Assembly: GCA_963205035.1 (NCBI GenBank)
Contig: CAUJII010000045.1
Location: 1-5,000, forward strand
Reading direction: 5' to 3'
Length of the DNA: 5,000 nucleotides
Origin: Spirochaetota bacterium
GTDB lineage: Bacteria > Spirochaetota > Leptospiria > Turneriellales > Turneriellaceae
Position 1 is the first letter of the stretch. Each line of letters begins with the position of its first letter. This document shows positions 1 to 3,768 of this stretch, in pieces. Below the pieces are notes generated by a model. That model saw only the letters and a program-made list of their open reading frames with translations. It was not told where the DNA came from and ran no database searches. The translations under genes were made by a program, and so were the position numbers.

Positions 1-177
1 GCTACCGATGCCACGGATGGAACTAACGCTGTCGTTGCCCGTGGAACGTGGGTTGTTGATAAAAGTGACGCCGGATTTACTCTTCACTTCGGCCTCATCC
101 ACGTTGAGGGCGAAAAGCGGCAGGCTAAGAAAAACGCTGAACAGAGCGATTTTTTGAAACATGGAACAATACTTCAT
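1..177 (-). CDS. N-terminus of an exported protein, possibly P83/100 family (truncated by window edge)
   Basis: The minus strand gives an open frame of 59 codons from ATG at 177-175 to the window edge with no stop. The first 25 or so residues (MKYCSMFQKIALFSVFLSLPLFA) look like a signal peptide: a lysine near the start, a hydrophobic core, and a plausible signal peptidase I site after LFA. There is no lipobox cysteine at the end of the core. The mature part begins NVDEAEVKSKSGVTFINN and continues to IRGIGS. This spacing (acidic/Lys start, V-x-F-x-N, a Ser/Thr-Gly stretch, then I-x-GIG) resembles the start of the spirochaetal P83/100 (P83/P93) antigen family; that is recognition from memory, not a search. 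An in-frame ATG at 162-160 is an alternative start, and neither start has a clear Shine-Dalgarno. The gene lies downstream of cysK on the same strand but is separated by 400 bases of repeats, so it is probably its own unit. Being a real exported protein is fairly likely; the family name is tentative. Confidence 0.55.
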   Translation of the reverse strand, partial: MKYCSMFQKIALFSVFLSLPLFALNVDEAEVKSKSGVTFINNPRSTGNDSVSSIRGIGS

Positions 178-316
178 TTTGCCGCCGCTTGAGCAAGTCA
201 AAAGTAGATTTTGGGCGCGGGCACACGAAGTGCCCCGCTTTGCCGCTGGCACGGATGCCATCTTTGCGGCATGCGCGGGCGCACGAGGTGCCCCGCTTTG
301 CCGCTGGCACGGCCTG

Positions 317-335
317 CACTGAGCCTGTCGAAGTG
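317..335 (-). repeat. REP-like 19-base hairpin element, copy 1
   Basis: On the minus strand it reads CACTTCGACAGGCTCAGTG, with CACT/AGTG arms around a TCGACAGGCTC core. It matches the widespread TTCGAC-A-GGCTCAG type of extragenic repeat that I recall from many bacterial genomes. It sits in the extra 23 bases that distinguish the second array unit from the first, which looks like an insertion into an older repeat. Confidence 0.7.
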
Positions 336-371
336 ACGCCATCTTTGCGGCATGCGCGGGCACACGAAGTG

Positions 372-390
372 CCCTTCGATGGACTCAGGG
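372..390 (+). repeat. REP-like 19-base hairpin element, copy 2
   Basis: It reads CCCTTCGATGGACTCAGGG on the plus strand and is inverted relative to the copy at 317-335. Arms are CCCT/AGGG instead of CACT/AGTG: the second base changes A to C and its partner T to G, so pairing is kept. The core TTCGA...CTCAG is shared. It lies at a different point of the array unit than copy 1, which suggests an independent insertion. Confidence 0.65.
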
Positions 391-418
391 ACCACCCTAC
401 TTTGCCGCTGGCACGTTT

Positions 419-547
419 TCGCTCACTTCGATACATTTTTGCGCCGGTGGCTGCGACCCGTCTCCGGGTCTCCGTCTTCGGAGTGAAAATGCCAATAAGA
501 TTGGCATTTTTGTATCGAAGCCAAGCGCAAAAACACTCAGTGAGCGA
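419..547. other. Nested inverted-repeat region, multi-branched fold predicted by eye
   Basis: Two outer stems close the region: TCGCTCACT (419-427) with AGTGAGCGA (539-547), and TTTTTGCGC (436-444) with GCGCAAAAA (525-533). Inside are three consecutive hairpins: GACCCG/CGGGTC (455-470), CTCCG/CGGAG (470-483, sharing base 470 with the previous one) and an 11-pair stem (486-510). A third long pairing, CTTCGATACA (426-435) with TGTATCGAAG (511-520), is perfect over ten bases but excludes the second closing stem. The structure could form in RNA of either strand. It may be a mobile or REP-type composite, an elaborate 3' region of the cysK transcript, or a small RNA; the sequence does not decide. 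Confidence 0.6.
486..511. terminator. Probable bidirectional intrinsic terminator downstream of cysK
   Basis: AAAATGCCAAT (486-496) pairs perfectly with ATTGGCATTTT (500-510) around a three-base loop. The arms provide A-runs and T-runs on both strands. It lies about 67 bases beyond the cysK stop on the minus strand, the expected place for its terminator. The stem has only four G-C pairs, so strength is uncertain. Confidence 0.6.
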
Positions 548-577
548 CTTATTAGACAACCGCGCCCCCTTCCTTCT

Positions 578-1486
578 TTAGTGCAAGCCTTCTACTGAAA
601 GGTAACGCTCACCTGTGTCGTAATTGAACGTCAAGATGCGGGCTCCTTTCTTAATCTCGGGCAATTTTTTTGCAACGCCCGCGAGTGCCGCTCCGCTCGA
701 GATGCCTACGAAAAGTGCCTCTTCGCGTGCTGCACGCCGCGTGTAATCGAACGCTTCGTCTTTACCGATTTGGATCGTGCCGGTCAAAATCTCTGTCTTG
801 AGATTTTTTGGGATGAACCCCGTCCCCAAACCTTGCAGTGGATGTGGGCCGGGTTGACCGCCTGAGATAACCGGCGATGCGCTGGGCTCTACGGCAAAAA
901 TTTGCACATTCGGCCATTTTTTTCTCAGCTCTTCGCCTACGCCAGTGATATGCCCACCCGTGCCCACGCCGGTTATCAGAACGTCAAAGCCTTCTGGGAA
1001 ATCACGGATAATCTCTTGCGCTGTGTTCTTTGCGTGCGCTTCGATATTCGCCGGGTTTTCAAACTGCTGTGGTAGCCATGAATTGGGAGTCTGCGCATGG
1101 AGTTCCTTGGCGCGTTCAATCGCTCCGATAGTACCTTTTTCACGGGGCGTCAACTCAAACTGCGCACCGTACGCGGCCATGATAGAACGGCGCTCTTGCG
1201 ACATACTTTCGGGCATGACAAGAAGGATTTTATATCCTTTCGCTGCCGCCACCATAGAAAGACCGATTCCGGTGTTTCCCGAGGTCGGCTCGATAATGAG
1301 CGTGTCGGGTTTTAAGAGACCTTTTTTTTCTGCATCTTCAACCATCGAAAGTGCGATGCGGTCTTTGAGGCTCCCTCCGGGGTTTTGCCGTTCGAGTTTC
1401 ACCCAAACCTCGTGGTCTGGAAAAAGTTTTTTTAGTCTTAAGTGAGGTGTGTTTCCAATCGCCTCGAGAATGCTTTGAATTTTCAT
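578..1486 (-). CDS. cysK: Cysteine synthase (O-acetylserine sulfhydrylase)
   Basis: This cytosolic PLP enzyme makes L-cysteine and acetate from O-acetylserine and sulfide, the last step of sulfur assimilation. The 302-residue length suits CysK. Visible landmarks in order are the N-terminal motif ILEAIGNTP (6-14), the PLP lysine K41 in NPGGSLKDR, the substrate loop TSGNTG (68-73), QQFENPAN (140-147), the phosphate-binding loop GVGTGGHITG (173-182), the SPVISGGQPGPH stretch with QGLGTGFIP, and GISSGAA near the end. The common TPLVRL is TPHLRL here, a mild variation. The ATG at 1486-1484 has AGGAG (1497-1493) five bases upstream. The gene is divergent from the XRE-cupin regulator and followed by a probable terminator. 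A cystathionine beta-synthase-like or O-phosphoserine-using relative cannot be fully excluded, but the motifs fit the CysK/CysM group well, with CysK favoured by the GTGG and PGPH loops. Confidence 0.94.
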   Translation of the reverse strand: MKIQSILEAIGNTPHLRLKKLFPDHEVWVKLERQNPGGSLKDRIALSMVEDAEKKGLLKPDTLIIEPTSGNTGIGLSMVAAAKGYKILLVMPESMSQERRSIMAAYGAQFELTPREKGTIGAIERAKELHAQTPNSWLPQQFENPANIEAHAKNTAQEIIRDFPEGFDVLITGVGTGGHITGVGEELRKKWPNVQIFAVEPSASPVISGGQPGPHPLQGLGTGFIPKNLKTEILTGTIQIGKDEAFDYTRRAAREEALFVGISSGAALAGVAKKLPEIKKGARILTFNYDTGERYLSVEGLH

Positions 1487-1537
1487 TTTTTACTCCTTTG
1501 TTTTTGCTTCGTTCTTAGGACATTGAAAGGCGAGCAA

Positions 1538-1568
1538 ACAAATGTCTGTCATAACGAACGTCGTTTGC
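1538..1568. promoter_or_regulatory. Dyads in the cysK/regulator divergent intergenic region
   Basis: GCAAAC (1534-1539) and GTTTGC (1563-1568) are inverted partners. AACGA (1553-1557) and TCGTT (1561-1565) form a compact dyad around ACG. ACAAATGTCTGT (1538-1549) is a direct near-copy of ACAAAAGTCTGT at 1609-1620. They lie 50 to 80 bases upstream of the cysK start, so they are candidate operator sequences. This rests on symmetry alone. Confidence 0.35.
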
Positions 1569-1601
1569 CTAAACGTAATTTGTGTTTGACGCGACAAGCA
1601 A

Positions 1602-1623
1602 AAAACAGACAAAAGTCTGTTTT
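1602..1623. promoter_or_regulatory. Perfect 9-base inverted repeat in divergent intergenic region
   Basis: AAAACAGAC (1602-1610) and GTCTGTTTT (1615-1623) are perfect inverted repeats around AAAA. The site is about 90 bases upstream of the regulator start and 115 bases upstream of cysK. It could be an operator for the adjacent XRE-cupin protein, whose family binds dyads and often autoregulates. It could also act as a weak terminator-like hairpin, because each arm ends in a short T-run. No strong sigma-70 promoter stands out nearby; a TTGACG at 1586-1591 lacks a good -10 partner. Confidence 0.45.
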
Positions 1624-1712
1624 ATTGAACGGGTGATTAGCGTGGGCTTGGCGCAGAAAAAATCGTATCAGCGAGTTCTAAGCCTAAACTCAAACTCCCA
1701 TAACGGAAGACC

Positions 1713-2357
1713 ATGCAAAACAAACCGAAAAAGTCAGCCAAAGGAAATCCCACCGCAAAAGGCGCTATGAAAAGCACGAACGAGGCTGCCGCAGAGAATT
1801 TGACGGGCATTGTAGCCGAGAACGTCAAGAGGCTACGCTTCGATATGGACTTATCTTTAGATAAGCTCGCTGCGCTTTCGGGAGTTTCCAAAGCGATGCT
1901 TAGTCAAATCGAGCAAGCGCGTAGCGCGCCTTCGATTAACGTCTTGTGGAAAATTGCACGCGCTCTCGACGTGCCGTTCGCGGCGCTCATTTCAAAACGT
2001 AGCGACGTCAACTTGCAAAAACTTCCGAAGGACGAGATGAAGGTGCTTTCCTCGCAAAAGGGAAATTTTACCTCTAAAGCACTCTTCCCTTTTGACGATC
2101 CCCGACGCGTCGAATTTTACGAGCTTACGTTTGCTCCAGGGTCGGTCGAAAAGGCGGTTGCGCATCCCCCCGGCACAAGCGAGAATCTTGTTATCGCGCA
2201 GGGGAAACTTGAAATCGAAGCGGCCGATGAAAAAGTTGAGCTTGCTGAAGGCGACGCAATTTATTTTATTGCAGACATCCCGCATGTCTATCGGAACACG
2301 GGGACGAAAGAATGCAAGGCATACCTTGTGATGACCTATGCTGAAAAAAGAGTATAG
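1713..2357 (+). CDS. XRE-family regulator with C-terminal cupin sensor domain (SutR/PuuR-like architecture)
   Basis: The 214-residue protein has three parts. Residues 1-30 are a Lys/Ala/Asn-rich, probably disordered tail. Residues about 33-93 are an XRE-type helix-turn-helix (VAENVKRLR, then LDKLAALSGVSKAMLSQIEQ, then PSINVLWKIARALDVP). Residues about 120-210 form a small cupin barrel, with H151, E157 and G164 in cupin motif 1 and G180-D181, P190, H191 and N195 in motif 2. One-domain cupins fused to XRE domains bind small ligands and repress or activate nearby genes; known members include PuuR (putrescine) and SutR (sulfur utilisation) of E. coli. The neighbours fit either: cysK is divergent upstream, and PuuD- and PuuC-family genes follow about 600 bases downstream. 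The ATG at 1713 has GGAAG at a short three-base spacing; an in-frame ATG at 1767 would remove most of the tail and is a real alternative. Target and ligand are unknown. Confidence 0.92.
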   Translation: MQNKPKKSAKGNPTAKGAMKSTNEAAAENLTGIVAENVKRLRFDMDLSLDKLAALSGVSKAMLSQIEQARSAPSINVLWKIARALDVPFAALISKRSDVNLQKLPKDEMKVLSSQKGNFTSKALFPFDDPRRVEFYELTFAPGSVEKAVAHPPGTSENLVIAQGKLEIEAADEKVELAEGDAIYFIADIPHVYRNTGTKECKAYLVMTYAEKRV

Positions 2358-2390
2358 TCCCCTGTGATTCAAGAAAATACCTCAATTAGC

Positions 2391-2430
2391 CACGGAGGAC
2401 ACGGAGGAACACAGAGGAACACAGAGGTAA
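2391..2430 (+). repeat. Short tandem repeat, four copies of a 9-11 base CAC(G/A)GAGG unit
   Basis: Four consecutive units read CACGGAGGA, CACGGAGGAA, CACAGAGGAA and CACAGAGGTAA. They lie 34 bases after the regulator stop, with no open frame depending on them. Similar CACAGAGG tandem tracts are, from memory, common in intergenic DNA of unrelated environmental bacteria. Each unit contains a Shine-Dalgarno-like GGAGG or AGAGG core, but no start codon follows at useful spacing. Confidence 0.85.
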
Positions 2431-2493
2431 GAAGCGCGTCGCCTAAGCTGTCAAAGGATTGTAACCACTTACCAAATTAAGTAGAACTACGGA

Positions 2494-2521
2494 TTGCTTT
2501 TTTTGAAGTTGTGTGTATACT
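2494..2521 (+). promoter_or_regulatory. Candidate sigma-70 promoter for the small CxxC protein gene
   Basis: TTGCTT (2494-2499) and TATACT (2516-2521) are separated by 16 bases. The -10 matches TATAAT at five of six positions; the -35 matches only TTG. The expected transcription start, six to seven bases past the -10, falls on or next to the ATG at 2528, leaving little or no 5' leader. Confidence 0.5.
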
Positions 2522-2527
2522 TCTGGT

Positions 2528-2716
2528 ATGGTTAATACACCAGATATTATTTGCAGCGGTTGCGGAGATTCGGTCAGCGTCACTGTTGCGAAAATTGTCG
2601 AAGACGATAATTTTTCGAGCAGCATGGACGATGTGCGTTATCTCTGCCCCGTGTGCGTCATTCAAGCGCGGAATACTCAGATGCAAGAAGCGATGCACCA
2701 GACAGGCGCGGGATAA
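2528..2716 (+). CDS. Small hypothetical protein with two CxxC motifs (zinc-ribbon-like)
   Basis: The 62-residue product carries CSGC (residues 9-12) and CPVC (40-43) separated by 27 residues, a spacing compatible with a structural zinc ribbon. The intervening segment is acidic and hydrophobic (VSVTVAKIVEDDNFSSSMDDVRY), which would suit the beta-hairpin region of such a fold. I do not recognise a named family. In-frame GTG at 2513 would add five residues but overlaps the -10 hexamer, so ATG at 2528 is preferred. There is no Shine-Dalgarno before it, consistent with leaderless translation. The last residues (TGAG) and the TAA at 2714-2716 lie in the left arm of the inverted-repeat element, so the original C-terminus may have been replaced. 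Possible roles such as nucleic-acid binding or partner regulation are guesses. Coding status rests on the paired CxxC motifs, a good promoter and absence of better frames. Confidence 0.6.
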   Translation: MVNTPDIICSGCGDSVSVTVAKIVEDDNFSSSMDDVRYLCPVCVIQARNTQMQEAMHQTGAG

Positions 2717-2904
2717 ATCAGGTGGGGCCACGGCGAAAAATTTTGCCGTCTTTTAGAATAACTGCCGATAAAAATCACGAGCAGGTTGTAAACCGTGATG
2801 TGAGGCTTTTCTAAAAGGAAAAGCCGGCGCTCGTGATTTTCTACGGACAATAAGGCACAATTTTTCGCAAGGTGCAAGAACCTCCACCGGATTTATCCCG
2901 CGCC
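2705..2904. repeat. MITE-like 200-base imperfect palindrome
   Basis: The ends are near-perfect 21-base terminal inverted repeats: GGCGCGGGATAAATC plus A plus GGTGG at 2705-2725, against its complement at 2884-2904 with one mismatch. Inward, both arms share GCGAAAAATT, and AAAATCACGAGC (2771-2782) pairs perfectly with GCTCGTGATTTT (2829-2840). The centre is a tight hairpin, GGCTTTTC (2804-2811) with GAAAAGCC (2818-2825). A competing ATCACG/CGTGAT pairing (2774-2779 with 2794-2799) exists. No transposase frame is present and no target-site duplication is obvious (CAGACA left, GTTGAA right). A non-autonomous mobile element or a REP-type composite are the main readings. Confidence 0.75.
2730..2754 (+). 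terminator. Possible intrinsic terminator of the small CxxC gene, within the palindrome
   Basis: ACGGC (2730-2734) pairs with GCCGT (2745-2749), extended by G-U and A-T pairs in the A/T-rich loop, and is followed by CTTTT. It starts 14 bases after the TAA of the small gene. If real, the inserted palindrome supplies the terminator as well as the stop codon. Confidence 0.45.
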
Positions 2905-2960
2905 GTTGAAGTAATTAGTTTTTGCTCTATCGCCTGAATCGTTTTGCAGAGATGCCGCAC

Positions 2961-2965
2961 AGAGG
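2961..2965 (+). promoter_or_regulatory. Ribosome binding site choosing the C26 hydrolase start
   Basis: AGAGG lies four bases before the ATG at 2970. Upstream in-frame TTG (2922) and ATG (2952) lack a comparable site and would add residues that do not resemble the family's beginning. Confidence 0.6.
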
Positions 2966-2969
2966 CACG

Positions 2970-3752
2970 ATGGAACGATTGAAAATTGGTATCTCCGCTT
3001 GTTTCATGCACAAAGACCCGACGCGGGCAATCTTCAAAGGGAAGACTCTTCTCTACGTTGAAGAGTCGCTCGCACATTGGGCGATGCAATTCGGTGCGCA
3101 AGTCTTCATGGTGCCTTCGGTTGCTTTGGGTTCAATAACTCCGCTCCATGAATATGCAAGCGTTCTCGATGGATTGCTCTTGCATGGCGGTGCGGACATT
3201 GCGCCCGAGAGCTATGGCGAAGAGCCCATCAAAGACGCCTGGAAGGGCGACAGAGAGCGCGACCTTTATGAAATCGAGCTTTTCAAGGCGTTCAAGGCGG
3301 CAGAAAAGCCGATTCTGGGCGTCTGCCGTGGTGCGCAACTCATCAACGTCGCTTTGGGAGGCACTCTTTACCAAGATATTGAAACACAGGTGGAAGGCTC
3401 TCTCGAACACCGCAACTGGCACATCTATGATCAGAATTTTCATGAAGTCGAGGTGCCACCGAGGACGTATCTCTCTAAACTCGGGCTTCAGGGAACTTGG
3501 CGCACCAACAGCATCCACCACCAGGGGTTGCGCGACTTGGGTGAAGGTTTAACCGCAGAGGCTGTTTCCACAAAAGATAAAATTGTCGAAGCGATTAAAT
3601 ACCAAGGCACGCCTTATATATGTGGTGTGCAATGGCACCCGGAGTTTCAAGATACAAACGATAAGTCACTCTTACCCGGCGAGAGAATCCTCAAAGATTT
3701 CTTAGACGAATGCGAGGTCAGACGCTCGGTCTTGCGGATGCAGCACAGATAA
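2970..3752 (+). CDS. Class I glutamine amidotransferase-like hydrolase, peptidase C26 / PuuD type
   Basis: The 260-residue protein fits the size of PuuD (gamma-glutamyl-GABA hydrolase). It starts with the family beta-strand LKIGISACF. Next come the oxyanion-side segment LDGLLLHGGADIAPESYGEE, the acidic RD motif DRERDLYEIELFKAF, the nucleophile elbow GVCRGAQL with catalytic C119, the NSIHHQGL segment, and GVQWHPEF with H223 and E225 completing the triad. PuuD-type enzymes cleave gamma-glutamyl amide bonds, in putrescine catabolism releasing GABA and glutamate; other C26 members act on folate polyglutamates or similar compounds, so substrate is inferred. The aldehyde dehydrogenase begins 16 bases downstream, implying an operon in which the two act in sequence on a gamma-glutamylated amine. 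The start at 2970 is selected by AGAGG. The C-terminal tail RRSVLRMQHR looks unconserved. Upstream is the palindromic element, so the promoter lies in or just after it; none is convincing. Confidence 0.9.
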   Translation: MERLKIGISACFMHKDPTRAIFKGKTLLYVEESLAHWAMQFGAQVFMVPSVALGSITPLHEYASVLDGLLLHGGADIAPESYGEEPIKDAWKGDRERDLYEIELFKAFKAAEKPILGVCRGAQLINVALGGTLYQDIETQVEGSLEHRNWHIYDQNFHEVEVPPRTYLSKLGLQGTWRTNSIHHQGLRDLGEGLTAEAVSTKDKIVEAIKYQGTPYICGVQWHPEFQDTNDKSLLPGERILKDFLDECEVRRSVLRMQHR

Positions 3753-3768
3753 GAGCGCAGAGGTAAAA

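Larger units (their letters stand above)
215..415. repeat. Three-unit interspersed repeat array, GC-rich
   Basis: Three related units start at 215, 273 and 354, each opening GCGCGGGC. A 27-base block is repeated at 254-280 and 335-361 with one difference. A block reading CTTTGCCGCTGGCACG occurs at 238-253, 296-311 and 400-415. Each unit starts with a six-pair hairpin: GGGCAC/GTGCCC at 219-235 and 358-374, and GGGCGC/GTGCCC at 277-293, where the change makes a G-U pair that keeps the stem. Unit spacing is 58 then 81 bases. The extra 23 bases of the second unit correspond to an inserted REP-like element, and the third unit carries a different one. This is a nested repeat cluster; function unknown. 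Confidence 0.85.
178..577. other. 400-base non-coding, repeat-rich intergenic region
   Basis: This stretch lies between the cysK stop and the start of the exported protein gene. It holds a three-unit GC-rich repeat array, two REP-like hairpins and a multi-hairpin region, each listed separately. Long open frames cross it on both strands, but their translations contain repeated peptides encoded by the DNA repeats (for example SLRHARAHEVP twice on the plus strand, and GTSCARACRKDG twice on the minus strand). They lack recognisable domains, so I treat them as spurious. Confidence 0.75.

Noticed and set aside
215..415. CRISPR array
   Set aside because: The repeats are uneven in spacing (58 and 81 bases), the spacers are themselves repeated, and there is no leader or cas gene in the window.
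419..547. tRNA or known riboswitch in the structured region
   Set aside because: Hairpin sizes and loops do not match a tRNA cloverleaf, and I recognise no riboswitch core. Its position at the 3' side of cysK also argues against a cysK leader.
125..559. Minus-strand 144-codon open frame across the repeat array
   Set aside because: Its translation contains the peptide GTSCARACRKDG twice, produced by the DNA repeats, and it overlaps the signal-peptide start of the left-edge gene. Peptides such as FDRLSA, SLSPSKG and TEPVEV in these frames are typical spurious translations of REP-like repeats.
189..581. Plus-strand 130-codon open frame across the same region
   Set aside because: It is the complementary reading of the repeats, with SLRHARAHEVP twice. 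It has no domain, no ribosome binding site and overlaps the cysK stop.
945..1445. Plus-strand 166-codon open frame opposite cysK
   Set aside because: Antisense shadow of a well-supported gene; no recognisable motifs.
1586..1614. Promoter with TTGACG as -35 for the regulator
   Set aside because: No acceptable -10 hexamer lies 16 to 18 bases downstream.
2906..2933. Promoter TTGAAG/TATCGC before the hydrolase
   Set aside because: Spacing is 16 bases but the -10 matches only its first three positions, which is not enough to call.
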